64,000 bases of DNA from Rallus limicola (GCA_022605955.1 JAKCOZ010000100.1:248001-312000), one strand, 5' to 3'; shown: positions 33,801 to 46,571, counted from the stretch's first letter. Numbers and translations: made by a program. The notes: generated by a model not told the origin, from the sequence alone.

Positions 33801-34624
33801 CTGGTGCTGCAGTGCCCGAGGCACAGAGACAGCCTTTGCACATGACAGGGTTATTCATCAAGCAGGTCTTCCCTGCCACAGCCTGAAGAGCAATGAGGTG
33901 GGGCGTGTTTTCCTGGCCACAAGGCTCCCTGTTCCTGTCCTCTTCTTGAGGTCATGTCCCATTGGCCCTGGCGGAAGCTTTGAAGGGAGAGTCGGTTCTG
34001 GGATGGATTTGTAGGCAAGGTGTGTGTAGAAGCATTTTGGAGGCATGATAAAGGCTTAGGAGAGGTGGGGTGTCGTGAGTGAGGTCCTCCCATGGCATTC
34101 ATGTGGTGTGGTCTGTGGGTGCATTTTCATGCACGGTCCCATGTCATCGCAGCCCTGCATAACTGCTCTTGATTTTGGGCTTTGCTGAAGCATACACCTC
34201 CCAGCATATTTGCTCTCTCCCCACTTTCTAAAACCTGGCTTTAATCCTTGTTATTTGGTTTGGATGTGCTTTGGGGTGTCTTTGTGACCCTCCTCCTTGT
34301 AAGGATTTAGTGGGAGGAAGGGATGCTGTCTGTTTATGCCCTATATGTTGCCATGCCTGGGGTTGTGAGTGCAGGAAGGAAGAGGAGGGCTGTTTGCAAG
34401 AGCCAGCTGTGGTCCTGTGAGCCCTGGTTCTTACCTGGTGAGCCCTGTCATGTCAGGAGGCCAGCCAGGCTCTCCATGGGCTTGTTTTGGCCCCTTTGCA
34501 GTGTTGCCCTTTTGTGTGGCTGCCACGTGTGTGGGCTGGGCTCTGGTGGGATCTATCCAGAGAGCAATGAATCTGGTGAAGGGTGAAGAGGAGAAACCTC
34601 CTGTGGAGTCACTGAGGCAGTGTA
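33801..34624. repeat. P2-type 5' flank of K11 and spacer
   Basis: CCAAT retained near 33960; the CTTTGAA block near 33979 has GGCGGAAGC where others have GGCGGCAGC. Spacer as upstream of K3. No gene seen. Confidence 0.6.
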
Positions 34625-35590
34625 GGTGCTTAGCCTGCAGAAAAGGCAGCTGAGAGGAGCCCACATCACCTTTGTCCAGTCCCTAAGTGGTGTTTTTAGC
34701 AAGGTGGCTGTTAGGCAATTTTTGCCTACACAAGAGGAAATGGCCTCAATTGCTTCCAGGGGAGTTTCGGTTGGCTCTTGGAAAGGATGTCTTGAGTCCA
34801 AGGGTTAGGAAGCACTGGAAGAGACAGCCCAGGGCAATGCTTGAGTCAGCATCCCTGGAGGGATTGAAAGACGGGTAGATATGGTGCTTGGGGATGTGGT
34901 GTTGTGGTGGACTTGGTATTGTGAGCTTCCCAGTTGGATCTGAGGATGGAAATGTTCCTTTCCAAGGGAAATGCTTTGGTGATTCTCAGCGAGGGGTTTC
35001 CTGTTGGGGAAGGACAGGGACTAAGTGGAAGCCAATAAGGTGCTGGGCTGCATCAAGAGCAGCGTGTCCAGCAGGTGGAGGGAAGGAATTCTCTGCTGTG
35101 CTCTCCTGAGCCTGGAGTGCTGTGTTGAGCTCTTGGCACCCCAGCAGAGGAATGATAGGGAGCTTCTGCATCAAGAGGTCAGAAGGGACCATGGATGTGG
35201 TCATGTGAAAGCTTCTCCTGCATGAGGACAGGCTGAGAGAGCTGAGTTTGTTTCTCCTGGAGAAGTTTCCATGGAGACCTTACAGCAGCCTTCCTGTACT
35301 GACAGGAGCCATGGAGGGATGATGGAGATGGACTCATTATTCAGGATGTGTAGTGATACAATGAGGGGTAATGAGCAAGGGTAGATTTAGGTGAGCTGTT
35401 AGGAAGACATTTTTTCCTGTAAGGGTGGATGGACACTTGAAGTGGATCCCATACACTGCTCTGTGTGTCCCTGGGTCCCTGGCAGTGTTCAAGAGCAGGT
35501 TGGACAGGTGTCCCTGCTCATGGCAGGAGAGATGCAACTGAGATGTCTTTGAAGGTCCCTTCTAATTCAAACCATTCTCTGATTCTGTGC
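34625..35590 (+). mobile_element. Three CR1 fragments in tandem
   Basis: The pair seen at 9055-9790 (here to about 35350) is followed by a CR1 3' tail at 35475-35590 ending ATTCTCTGATTCTG. Confidence 0.75.
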
Positions 35591-35986
35591 TGTCTCTGTC
35601 CTCATGTGGATGCACAAAGCTCTTGTCACATTTTCGCTCCCCCTTCCTACTTGTGGAGGGGCAGTGATAGAGACGGTCTGTGCTCACCTGGAGCCCTGGG
35701 TATGTTCCCCTATCAGAGAAGCATCAGAGCCATGTGTAGAAGTGAGTAAAGGTATCAAAGATTTTCTTTGGGCAAGGGAAGTTCTTGTGTGTCAGGCCAG
35801 AAGTGCCCCAGGTGGAAGTGGGATGGTCTTCTCAGAATACACATCCCAAGGATAGGTCTGGCATCCATTGTTCAACCCATCCTGCTGGCTGCTTGAGCCC
35901 TGACTTTGTGTTGTTTGAGGCTGGATGAGCTTTGGAAGAATGAAAATAGAACTGAGGAGATGTCAAAGGCTGTGCTGCAGGAGAAG
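35591..35986. repeat. 3' flanking spacer of K12 (B2 type)
   Basis: Collinear with 9791-10262. No gene seen. Confidence 0.6.
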
Positions 35987-36221
35987 TTTATTGATGGAGA
36001 AAAATATCATGAAAAGGAAAAAGTCCCAATTTGAGGGTGCGCATCTGAAATACAGGTCAGGGGACCATGAGCAAATATCCTTTGTATTCTGTAGCTCTTA
36101 CCAGAGCCTCAAAGTCTTCCCACCCCCATTATAGGAGAGGCAGACTGGAAGTCCCCAGAGGTCTTTCATTTTGAGCAGGTAGTTTATGAGGAGTGTAGTA
36201 GACTCAGAAGAAGAGGAGTTG

Positions 36222-36744
36222 CATCTCGAGTACTGTGTTCAGTTTTGGGCCACTCACTACAGGAAAGACATTGAGGCCCTGGAACGCGTTCAGAGGAGGG
36301 CTACTAAGCTGGTGAGGGGTCTGGAACACAGGCCTTACGAGGAGCGGCTGAGGGAGCTGGGATTGTTTAGCCTGGAGAAGAGGAGGCTCAGGGGAGACCT
36401 TATAGCTCTCTATAACTTCCTGAAGGGAGGTTGTGGTGAGCTGGGGGTCGGCCTCTTCTCCCGTGTAGACAGTGATAGAACTAGAGGGAATGGTGTCAAG
36501 CTGCGCCAGGGGAGATTCAGGCTGGACATTAGGAAGCACTACTTCTCAGAAAGGGTAGTCAGGCACTGGAATGCACTGCCCAGGGAGGTGGTGGAGTCAC
36601 CAACCCTGGGGGTGTTCAAGGAGAGACTGGATGTTGTATTGAGGGACATGGTTTAGAGGGAGCTGGTAGTAATAGGTGAATGGTAGGACTGGATGATCTT
36701 TTAGGTCTTTTCCAACCTTGATAATTCTGTGATTCTGTGATTCT
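36222..36744 (+). mobile_element. Young CR1 3' end inserted in the K12 3' UTR
   Basis: Continuous open frame (to stop at 36656) encodes the CR1 ORF2 C-terminus: [56 protein letters not shown]. Ends with GATTCTGTGATTCT. A 6-bp GAGTTG lies on both sides (36216-36221 and 36745-36750). The related 3' UTR at about 50285-50305 shows the site without the insert. Confidence 0.92.
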
Positions 36745-36953
36745 GAGTTGAAGAGAATGGGAGGTGGCAGACAGGCCATTTTAGCCGCCTCCCATGCTAG
36801 TCCCTCTTCCATGCTTCCTTGCTTGATGCCGTGAGAGAAGGAGCTCTGTATGGGAGGCCCAAGTTCCAAAAGAGGCTTGGAGGTGCATTCTCAGTCCAGA
36901 GTATGGACTGCAGGATTAATGGTTGTTGGTTTCATGGCAGGTGTCGAGGGCCC

Positions 36954-37286
36954 TTAGCAGGGGTAGCAGCCCCTTCTGCCTCCATAGCAGCCCAGGCCTC
37001 CTAAGCCGTAGCCATAGGCAAGGCCATAGCCAAGGCCATAGCCAAAGCCTCCAGAGGAGACAGGCACTCCCTGGGAGCTGAGTTCGTTGCCCACGGCAGC
37101 GGATGCGGAGGATCCCACAGCGGTGCTCTGGGGGAAGGAGCTGAGGATGGGTCCTGGCAGGGTGACCAGCACAGCGGGAGGCTGGATGACGACACGGGAG
37201 TCCTCACACTGCCTGACACAGGGCTCGTTGCAGCTGTTGGCCAGCGGGGTGGGTCCGCAGGGGCTGCAGAGGCTGTTGCAGGCCAT
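36954..37286 (-). CDS. K12, feather-type beta-keratin, 110 aa, CR1 in 3' UTR
   Basis: Ser8, [23 protein letters not shown] end. Intron 37307-37412. The next AATAAA in the unit, at 35987-35992, lies about 962 nt from the stop because the 523-bp antisense CR1 at 36222-36744 sits between them; sister genes have about 430 nt. The coding exon is intact. P1 flank with a one-base insertion beside the TATA box. Confidence 0.93.
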   Translation of the reverse strand: MACNSLCSPCGPTPLANSCNEPCVRQCEDSRVVIQPPAVLVTLPGPILSSFPQSTAVGSSASAAVGNELSSQGVPVSSGGFGYGLGYGLAYGYGLGGLGCYGGRRGCYPC

Positions 37287-37412
37287 GTGTGTGGTGTGGA
37301 GGGGCCCTGGAAGAGAGGAGGTTGAGAAAGCGCAGGGCTGCAAAGGTGTTGAGGGCTGGAAGAGCTGGGCCAAGCAGGGCAGGAGCTGGAGGGGAAGGGC
37401 TTTGAGGCTCAC

Positions 37413-37484
37413 CTTGTGGAGCGTGGAGCAGAAGGCGTCAGGAGAAGTGTGTGAGGGACAGAGGCTCTGGGTCAGCATTTTATG
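37413..37484 (-). promoter_or_regulatory. K12 core promoter and exon 1, altered TATA context
   Basis: TATA element is CATAAAAT (37477-37484) instead of CATAAAAG, with one extra base before exon 1. The change also creates an ATG in frame with the intron frame, but upstream of the expected start site near 37452. Confidence 0.75.
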
Positions 37485-38544
37485 CTGGTCCCAGAGGGGT
37501 GTGACAGCCTTTGAGGGTGACTGTGTTTTTCACCAAACTCTTCTCTCATGCCACAGCCTGGTGAGCAATGAGCTGGGGCGTGTTTTCCTGGCCACACTTT
37601 TCTGCCATTTCATGTCCTTCTCGTGACTCCATGTTCACTTGTCCCTGGCGGCAGCTTTGACGGGCCAAATTCTGGGTGTTGAGTGTGTGTGTCAGGACGG
37701 GCAGGAGACACATCCAAAGCATAGGAGACCTGGGGTGTCATTAGTAAGGTCATGCCATGGCAGATTTGTGGTGTGGGTCCATGAAAGGCTGCTCTGTGCA
37801 TTGTAAGTGTGCCAGTTGAAGGCATTTGGGCCTTCTCTGCCTTGCTGCCATGAGGCTAAGTGTGACTTTGGCCTAGTCTGCTGCCCCTGTGTCTGCAGAC
37901 TGTCTGAGAGAAAGGGGCCACATCTTTAGGCTTGTGCCCCCTTTGGGCCACCTCTGGCATGTGAGTATGAAGCCGACAGAGGAGGGCTGCTTGTGAGGGC
38001 AGGCCATTGTCTTGATGCTACGTATGACTTTGGGCCTAGTCTTTCCTGCTGCTTCTACTCTGTGGTTCTGTCTTGCTGTCCCTGTGTCTCAAAAATTTAT
38101 GTCTGGGAGAAAGGGGGCAACATCTTTAGGCTTGTGCTTCTGTTGGGCCATCCCTGGTGAGTGAGTACACGCAGGCAGAGGAGGGCTGCTTGTGAGAGCA
38201 GCCATTGTCCTGGCAGCTTTAGTCCAGAGCTCCTGAGTGCTTGGCAACTGCCTGTCCACACCTCCCTGGGGCCTTCTGGTGGTATGTCAGCATGAGAGGT
38301 GAGGGTGGGAGCTGGACCACTTCTTTGGGAGGCCCTTCTTGTTTGTCTTGTAGAGGTGTTGTTCCTGGGGGTGGTTGCTAAAGGCCTGCAGAGACTTCCT
38401 AAGGCTCCTCTGTGTAAGAGGTACGGGAAGGAAGATCTGTGAAGGTAGAGACTGGTGAGCCTGTTTATTGTTCCTTTGGAAGGGGATGTAGAAAATCCTT
38501 AGGAGAATCTCCATCCTTTTTTTGATGTGGGGGAAACATAATGA
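37485..38544. repeat. P1-type 5' flank of K12
   Basis: The conserved block reads GGCAGCTTTGACGGG here (one substitution after CTTTGA). Subrepeats at about 37790-38005 and 38010-38200. No gene seen. Confidence 0.6.
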
Positions 38545-39812
38545 CAAAGGACGAGGAAAAGGCTGAGTTGCTTTTTGCCTCAGAACTGAATACTAAAACC
38601 AGTTGTGCTTTGGGTACCCAGAGCCCCTGAGATGGAAGACAAGGAAGGGGATCATTAGGAAGCCCTCATAAGAGAAGGAGAAATGGTTGTAGACCTGCTA
38701 CACCACTAAGCCATACACAAGTGTAGGGGGCCAGAGGAGATCCCCCCAAGGGTACTGTGGGGGTTGCTGTCCATGTTCACTAAATAAGTTTTTATCATGT
38801 CTCTTCAATCCTGGCTGTTCCAGGGAAGTTCTACTTTTCTGGAAGTGACCAGACGTGGTACCAACCCCTAAGAATTGGCAGAAGGAAGATCTGGGAATTA
38901 CAGGCCTCTCAGTCTGACCTTGGTTCCAGGGCAGTTTAGGTGCCAGATCACCTTGAGTGCCACAACGCAGCACATACAGGACAGCCAGGTGATCAGTCCC
39001 AGTCATCATGGGTTATGAAAGGCAGGTTCAGCTTGACCCTCCTGGTCTGCTGCCATGACAAGGTGACCTGCTGAATCGCTGAGGGAATGTCTGTGGATGT
39101 TGTGTACCTGGTCTTTAGTAAAGCCTTTCATAGTAATTGCCACAGCATTCTCCTTGAGAAACTGGCTTCTCCTGGCTTGGGTGGGTGCAGTCTGTGCTGG
39201 GGAAAAGCTGGCTGGATGGCTGGGCCAAAGACTTGTGATCAATGGAGTTTATCCCGTTGGTGGCCGGGCACAAGTGGTGTTCCCCAAGAGCCAGTGCTGG
39301 GGCCAGTTCTGTGCAATATCTTTCTCAGTGATGTGGACAAGGGGATTGAGGGCACCCTGAGTACGTTTGGACGTGACACCAAGGTTGGCTGCAGCGTTGA
39401 TCAGCTTGAGGGTAGGAAGGCTCCAAAGAGGGGTCTGGACAGGCTGGATCCATGGGCCAAGGCCAAGTGTATGAGGTTCAAGAAGGCTCAGTGCCAGGTC
39501 CTGCACTTGGGTCACAACAGCGCCAGGCAATGCTACAGGCTTGGGGAAGAGTAGCTGACAATCTGCCTGGCATAAAAGGACTTGGTGGTCGACAGGTGTC
39601 TGAGCATGAGCCAGCTGTGTGGCAAGGTGGCTAAGAAGGCCACCAGCATGTTGGCTTGTATGGGAAATGTTTTGGCCAGCAGGACCAGAGCAGTGTTCAT
39701 CCCCCTGTACTCAGCAGTGCTGAGTCTGTCCTGGAATGCTCTGATGGGTTTTTGGCCCTGCACTGCCACAAAGACAGTGAGGATTTGGAGCCTGTCCACA
39801 GAATGGCAATGA
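38545..39812 (+). mobile_element. Decayed CR1 ORF2 fragment, copy 6
   Basis: Same module as 2790-4065; frame open over 39087-39554, catalytic site FGRD. Confidence 0.85.
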
Positions 39813-40206
39813 AACACCTAAGGCTGGGATGCAGAAGAACTTTATTGAGGGAAGGAAAAGAAGCAGTAACCAGCATAAGGAGCTCCTCTCCTTCCTCTTC
39901 ACCATGGAGGAAGGAGACCAGAGGTCCATGGTAGGCTTTGGCTTCAGAGAAGTTGGTGTCAGTGGGGAGTACTAGACACAAGAGAAGAAGCGATGCAACA
40001 AAGGAAGAAGAAGAGGAGGAGGTTGTGGGGCCGAGTTTGCCTCAGCCCAGGCTGCTCCCCTTCCCTGCTTCCTTGCTTGGTGCCATGAGAGGAGGAGCTG
40101 TGGAAGGCAGGTCCATGTGCCAGGAAAGGCCTGGAGAAGTGTCCTCAGTCCATGGCATGGCTTCCAGTGTTGGAGTGGTTGGTGAGAGGGCTGGTGCTGA
40201 GCACAC

Positions 40207-40542
40207 TTAGCAGAGGTATCCATAGCCTCTTCTGCCTCCATAGCAGCCCAGGCCACCTAAGCCGTAGCCATAGCCAAGGCCATAGGCAAGGCCATAGCCA
40301 AAGCCTCCAGAGGAGACAGGCACTCCCTGGGAGCTGAGTTCGTTGCCCACGGCAGCGGATGCGGAGGATCCCACAGCGGTGCTCTGGGGGAAGGAGCTGA
40401 GGATGGGTCCTGGCAGGGTGACCAGCACAGCGGGAGGCTGGATGACGACACGGGAGTCCTCACACTGCCTGACACAGGGCTCGTTGCAGCTGTTGGCCAG
40501 CGGGGTGGGTCCGCAGGGGCGGCAGAGGCTGTTGCAGGCCAT
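40207..40542 (-). CDS. K13, feather-type beta-keratin, 111 aa
   Basis: Arg8, [24 protein letters not shown] end. Intron 40563-40668 with one private change. AATAAA at 39841-39846, 3' UTR about 361 nt. P1 flank, so with K2 it joins a GYGYLC end to P1. One substitution near 40254 (CCACCTAAG for CCTCCTAAG on the plus strand) is silent. Confidence 0.94.
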   Translation of the reverse strand: MACNSLCRPCGPTPLANSCNEPCVRQCEDSRVVIQPPAVLVTLPGPILSSFPQSTAVGSSASAAVGNELSSQGVPVSSGGFGYGLAYGLGYGYGLGGLGCYGGRRGYGYLC

Positions 40543-40668
40543 GTGTGTGGTGTGGAGGGGCCCTGGAAGAGAGGAGGTTGAGAAAGCGCAGGGCTGCAAA
40601 GGTGTTGAGGGCTGGAAGAGCTGGGCCAAGCAGGACAGGAGCTGGAGGGGAAGGGCTTTGAGGCTCAC

Positions 40669-40739
40669 CTTGTGGAGCGTGGAGCAGAAGGCGTCAGGAG
40701 AAGTGTGTGAGGGACACAGGCTCTGGGTCGGCTTTTATG
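40669..40739 (-). promoter_or_regulatory. K13 core promoter and exon 1
   Basis: TATA element CATAAAAG at 40732-40739; start inferred near 40708. P1-type flank. Confidence 0.78.
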
Positions 40740-41857
40740 CTGGTCCCAGAGGGGTGTGACAGCCCTTGAGGGTGACTGTGGTTTTCACCACACTCTTCTC
40801 TCATGCCACAGCCTGGTGAGCAATGAGCTGGGGCGTGTTTTCCTGGCCACACTTTTCTGCCATTTCATGTCCTTCTCGTGACTCCATGTTCACTTGTCCC
40901 TGGCGGCAGCTTTGAAGGGCCAAATTCTGGGTGTTGAGTGTGTGTGTCAGGACGGGCAGGAGACACATCCAAAGCATAGGAGAGCTGGGGTGTCATTACT
41001 AATCTCATGCCATGGCAGTTTTGTGTTGTGGCTCCATGAAAGGCTGCTCAGTGCATTGTGTGTCTGCCAATCAAAGGCATTTAGGCCTTCTCTGCCTTGC
41101 TGCCATGATGCTAAGTGTGTCTTTGGGCCTGGTCATCTGAGGTTCTTGTGCTCTGTGGTTCTGTCTTTTGTCCCTCTGTCTCCAAAATTCATGTCTGGGA
41201 GAAAGGGGGCAGCATCTTTAGGCTTGTGCCCCCTTTGGGTCACCCCTGGCGTGTGGGTATGAAACAGGCAGAGGAGGGCTGCTTGTGAGAGCTCCATGAA
41301 GGGCTGCTCTGTGCATTATAAATGTGCCATTTGAAGGAATTTGGGCCTTCTCTGCCTTGCTGCCATGAGGCTAAGTGTGACTTTGGGCCTAGTCTGCTGC
41401 CCCTGTGTCTGCAGAGTGTCTGAGAAAAAAAAAGGGCTGCATCTTTAACCTTGGGCCCCCTTTGGCCATCCCTGGCGTGTGAGTACCAAGCAGGCAGAGG
41501 AGGGCTGCTTCTGAGAGCAGGCCATTGTCCTGGCAGCTTTAGTCCAGAGTGCCTGAGTGCTTGGCAACTGCCCGTCCACACCTCCCTGGGGCCTTCTGGG
41601 GGTATGTCAGCATAACAGGTGAGGGTGGGAGCTGGACCACTTCCTTGGGAGGCCCTTGTTTGTCTTGTAGAGGTGTTGTTGCTTGGGAGCGGTTGCTAAA
41701 GGCCCTCAGAGACTTCCTAAGGCTCCTCTGTGTAAGAGGTACGGGAAGGAAGATCTGTGAAGGTAGAGACTGGTGAGCCTGTTTATTGTTCCTTTGGAAG
41801 GGGATGTAGAAAATCCCTAGGAGAATCTCCTTCCTTGATTTCATGTGGGGGAAACAT
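40740..41857. repeat. P1-type 5' flank of K13
   Basis: CTTTGAA block near 40909-40916; subrepeats at about 41045-41300 and 41305-41535. No gene seen. Confidence 0.6.
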
Positions 41858-43130
41858 AGTGACAAAGGAGGATGAAAAGGCTGAGTTGCTCTTTGCCTCA
41901 GAACTGAATACTAAGACCAGTTGTGCTTTGGGTTCCCAGACACGCTTCGATGGAAGACAAGGAAGGGGATCATTAGGAAGCCCCCATACGAGAAGGAGAA
42001 ATGGTTGTAGACCTGCTACACCACTAAGCCATACACAAGTGTAGGGGGCCAGAGGAGATCCCCCCAAGGGTACTGTGGAGGTTTCTGTCCATGTTCACTA
42101 AATATGTTTTTATCATGTCTCTTCAATCCTGCCTGTACCAGGGAAGTTCTAGTTGTCTGGAAGTGACCAGACGTGGTACCAACCTCTAAGAATTGGCAGA
42201 AGGAAGATCTGGGAATTACAGGCCTCTCAGTCTGACCTTGGTTCCAGGGCAGTTTAGGTGCCAGATCACCTTGAGTGCGACCATGCAGCACATACAGGAC
42301 AGCCAGGTGATCAGTCCCAGTCATCATGGGTTATGAAAGGCAGGTTCTGCTTGACCCTCCTGGTCTGCTGCCATGACAAGGTGACCTGCTGAATAGCTGA
42401 GGGAATGGCTGTGGATGTTGTGTACCTGGTCTTTAGTAAAGCCTTTCATAGTAATTGCCACAGCATTCTCCTTGAGAAACTGGCTTCTCCTGGCTTGGGT
42501 GGGTGCAGTCTGTGCTGGGGAAAAGCTGGCTGGATGGCTGGGCCAAAGACTTGTGATCAATGGAGTTTATCCCGTTGGTGTCCGGGCACAAGTGGTGTTC
42601 CCCAAGAGCCAGTGCTGGGGCCAGTTCTGTGCAATATCTTTCTCAGTGATGTGGACAAGGGGATTGAGGGCACCCTGAGTACGTTTGGACATGACACCAA
42701 GGTTGGCTGCAGCATTGATCAGCTTGAGGGTAGGAAGGCTCCAAAGAGGGGTCTGGACAGGCTGGATCCATGGGCCAAGGCCAAGTGTATGAGGTTCAAG
42801 AAGGCTCAGTGCCAGGTCCTGCACTTGGGTCACAACAGCGCCAGGCAATGCTACAGGCTTGGGGAAGAGTAGCTGACAATCTGCTTGGCATAAAAGGAGT
42901 TGGTGGTCGACAGGCGTCTGAGCATGAGCCAGCTGTGTGGCAAGGTGGCTAAGAAGGCCACCAGCATGTTGGCTGGTATGAGAAATGGTTTGTCCAGCAG
43001 GACCAGAGCAGTGTTCATCCCCCTGTACTCAGCAGTGCTGAGTCTGTCCTGGAATGCTCTGATGGGTTTTTGGCCCTGCACTGCCACAAAGACAGTGAGG
43101 ATTTGGAGCCTGTCCACAGAATGGCAATGA
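41858..43130 (+). mobile_element. Decayed CR1 ORF2 fragment, copy 7
   Basis: Same module as 2790-4065; frame open over 42405-42872, with FGHD at the catalytic site. Confidence 0.85.
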
Positions 43131-43509
43131 AACACCTAAGGCTGGGATGCAGAAGAACTTTATTGAGAGAAGGAAAAGAAGCAGTAACCAGCATAAGGAC
43201 CTCCTCACCATGGAGGAAGGAGACCAGAGGTCCATGTTAGGCTTTGGCTTCAGAGAAGTTGGTGTCAGTGGGGAGTACCAGACACAAGAGAAGAAGCGAT
43301 GCAACAAAGGAAGAAGAAGAGGAGGTTGTGGGGCCGAGTTTGCCTCAGCCCAGGCTGCTCCCCTTCCCTGCTTCCTTGCTTGGTGCCATGAGAGGAGGAG
43401 CTGTGGATGGCAGGTCCATGTGCCAGGAAAGGCCAGGAGAAGTGTCCTCAGTCCATGTCATGGCTTCCAGTGTTGGAGTGGTTGGTGAGAGGGGTGGTGA
43501 TGAGTACAC

Positions 43510-43845
43510 TTAGCAGAGGTATCCATAGCCTCTTCTGCCTCCATAGCAGCCCAGGCCTCCTAAGCCGTAGCCATAGCCAAGGCCATAGCCAAGGCCATAG
43601 CCAAAGCCTCCAGAGGAGACAGGCACTCCCTGGGAGCTGAGTTCGTTGCCCACGGCAGCGGATGCGGAGGATCCCACAGCGGTGCTCTGGGGGAAGGAGC
43701 TGAGGATGGGTCCTGGCAGGGTGACCAGCACAGCGGGAGGCTGGATGACGACACGGGAGTCCTCACACTGCCTGACACAGGGCTCGTTGCAGCTGTTGGC
43801 CAGCGGGGTGGGTCCGCAGGGGCTGCAGAGGCTGTTGCAGGCCAT
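43510..43845 (-). CDS. K14, feather-type beta-keratin, 111 aa
   Basis: Ser8, [24 protein letters not shown] end; same predicted protein as K2. Intron 43866-43971 with one private base. AATAAA at 43159-43164, 3' UTR about 346 nt, three bases shorter in the GAA/GAG tract than K2. P2 flank. Confidence 0.94.
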   Translation of the reverse strand: MACNSLCSPCGPTPLANSCNEPCVRQCEDSRVVIQPPAVLVTLPGPILSSFPQSTAVGSSASAAVGNELSSQGVPVSSGGFGYGLGYGLGYGYGLGGLGCYGGRRGYGYLC

Positions 43846-43971
43846 GTGTGTGGTGTGGAGGGGCCCTGGAAGAGAGGAGGTTGAGAAAGCGCAGGGCTGC
43901 AAAGGTGTTGAGGGCTGGAAGAGCTGGGCCATGCAGGGCAGGAGCTGGAGGGGAAGGGCTTTGAGGCTCAC

Positions 43972-44042
43972 CTTGTGGAGCGTGGAGCAGAAGGCGTCAG
44001 GAGAAGTGTGTGAGGGACAGAGGCTCTGGGTCAGCTTTTATG
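43972..44042 (-). promoter_or_regulatory. K14 core promoter and exon 1
   Basis: TATA element CATAAAAG at 44035-44042, followed by CTGACCC where others have CCGACCC; start inferred near 44011. P2-type flank. Confidence 0.77.
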
Positions 44043-44879
44043 CTGGTGCTGCAGTGCCCGAGGCACAGAGACAGCCTTTGCCCATGACAGCAGTTGTCAG
44101 ACAGGCAATTCTCACATGCCACAGCCTGGAGAGCAATGAGGTGGGGCGTGTTTTGCTGGCCACAAGGCTCCCTGTTCCTGTCCTCTTCTTGAGGTCGTGT
44201 CCCATTGGCCCTGGCGGCAGCTTTGAAGGGAGAGTCGGTTCTGGGATGGATTTGTAGGCAAGGTGTGTGTAGAAGCATTTTGGAGGCTTGGGCAAAGCCT
44301 AGGAGAGGTGGGGTGTCATGGGTGAGGCCCTCCCATGGCATTCATGTGGTGTGGTCTGTGGGTGCATTTTCATGTACGGTCCCATGTCATCGCAGCCCTG
44401 CATAACTGCTCTTGATTTTGGGCTTTGCTGAAGCATACACCTCCCAGCATATTTGCTCTGTCCCCACTTCTTAAAAACCTGACTTTAATCCTTGTTATTT
44501 GGATTGGATGTGCTCTTGGGAGTGTTTGTGACCCTCCTCCTTGTAAGGAATTAGTGGGAGGAAGGGATGCTGCCTGTTACCTTGTGCCCCGTTTGTTGCC
44601 ATGCCTGGGGTTGTGAGTGCAGGAAGGAAGAGGAGTGCTTTTTGTGATAGCCAGTTGTGGTCCTGTGAGCCCTGGTTCTTACCTGCTGAGCCCTGTCGTA
44701 TCAGGAGGCCAGCCAGCCTCCCCAGGGGCTTCTTTTGGCCCCTTGGCAGTGTTGCCCTTTTGTGTGGCTGCCACGTGTGTGGGCTGGGCTCTGGTGGGAT
44801 CTATCCAGAGAGCAATGAATCTGGTGAAGGGTGAAGAGGAGAAACCTCCTGTGGAGTCACTGAGGCAGTGTAGGTGCTT
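44043..44879. repeat. P2-type 5' flank of K14 and spacer
   Basis: CCAAT and CTTTGAA block near 44200-44230, then the spacer shared with K3, K6, K11 and K17. No gene seen. Confidence 0.6.
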
Positions 44880-45838
44880 AGCCTGCAGAAAAGGCAGCTG
44901 AGAGGAGCCCACATCACCTCTGTCCACTCCCTAAGTGGTGTTTTTAGCAAGGTGGCTGTTAGGCAATTTTTGCCTACACAAGAGGAAATGGCCTCAATTG
45001 CTTCCAGGGGAGTTTCTGTTGGCTCTTGGGAAGGATGTCTTGAGTCCAAGGGTTAGGAAGCACTGGAAGAGACAGCCCAGGGCAATGCTTGAGTCAGCAT
45101 CCCTGGAGGGATTGAAAGACGGGTAGATATGGTGCTTGGGGATGTGGTGTTGTGGTGGACTTGGTATTGTGAGCTTCCCAGTTGGACCTGAGGATGGAAA
45201 TGTTCCTTTCCAAGGGAAATGCTTTGGTGATTCTCAGCGAGGGGTTTCCTGTTGGGGAAGGACAGGGACTAAGTGGAAGCCAATAAGGTGCTGGGCTGCA
45301 TCAAGAGCAGCGTGTCCAGCAGGTGGAGGGAAGGAATTCTCTGCTGTGCTCTCCTGAGCCTGGAGTGCTGTGTTGAGCTGTTGGCACCCCAGCAGAGGAA
45401 TGATAGGGACCTTCTGCATCAAGAGGTCAGAAGGGGCCATGGAGATGGTCATGTGAAAGCTTCTCCTGCATGAGGACAGGCTGAGAGAGCTGAGTTTGTT
45501 TCTCCTGGAGAAGTGTCCATGGAGACCTTAGAGCAGCCTTCCTGTACTGACAGGAGCCATGGAGGAAAGATGGAGATGGACTCATTATTCAGGATGTGTA
45601 GTGATACAATGAGGGGTAATGAGCAAGGGTAGATTTAGGTGAGCTGTTAGGAAGACATTTTTTCCTGTAAGGGTGGATGGACACTTGAAGTGGATCCCAT
45701 ACACTGCTCTGTGTGTCCCTGGGTCCCTGGCAATGTTCAAGGCCAGGTTGGACAGGTGTCCCTGCTCATGGCAGGAGAGGTTCAACTGAGATGACTTTGA
45801 AGGTCCCTTCTCATTCAAACCATTCTCTGATTCTGTGC
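44880..45838 (+). mobile_element. Three CR1 fragments in tandem
   Basis: Same three pieces and order as 34625-35590; the tail is at about 45715-45838. Confidence 0.75.
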
Positions 45839-46231
45839 TGTCTCTGTCCTCACGTGGATGCACAAAGCTCTTGTCTTATTTTCCCTCCCCTTCCCAGCTG
45901 TGGAGGGGCAGTGATAGAGGGTCTCAGTGCTCAGCTGTTCCCCAGGCCATGTAGCTCTGTCAGACAGGCATCAGAGGCATGTGTAGAAGTGAATAAAAGT
46001 ATTGAACCTTTTCTTTGGGCCACTGAAGGCCTTGTGTGTCAGGCCAGGAGTGCACCATGTGCCAGTGGGATGATTTTTCAGAATCCACATCCTAAGGAGA
46101 GGCCTGGTATTAATTGGTGAACCCACCCCAATAGCTACTTGAAGCCTGCCTTTCTTGTGTCTGAGGTTGGATGATCCTTGGGAGAAGAAAGATCAACTGA
46201 GGAAATGTCGAAGGCTTTGATGCAAAAGAAC
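45839..46231. repeat. 3' flanking spacer of K15 (B1 type)
   Basis: Close to 576-968 and 50661-51062. No gene seen. Confidence 0.6.
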
Positions 46232-46571
46232 TTTATTGATGGAAAATGACACCAGGAAAAGGAAAGAGTTCCATGTATGAGGGTGCCTGTGTGAGATACA
46301 GGTCAGGGGACCATGAGCCAACATCCTTTGTATGCTGGAGCTCTTACTAGAGCCACGAGGCTTTTGGGCCCCATCCTATGGAGGACCGTACTGGTCTTTG
46401 GTTTTTGAGGAGGTGGTTTCAAAGGAGAGTAGCAGACACAACTGGAGAGGCAATGCAGAGAAGGAAGAGGGAGAAGGTGAAAAGCTGGAGAGGCCATGTT
46501 TGCTAGAAGAGGCCTGAAGGAGCATAATCCACGATGTGGACTCCAGGGTTAGGGGATGTTGGCGAGAAACC

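Noticed and set aside
36186..36656. 156-codon frame as a host gene
   Set aside because: Its sequence is the C-terminus of CR1 ORF2 and it ends at a CR1 tail.
37413..37478. ATG created near the K12 TATA box as a new start of a longer protein
   Set aside because: It lies upstream of the expected transcription start, and the following frame passes through the intron.
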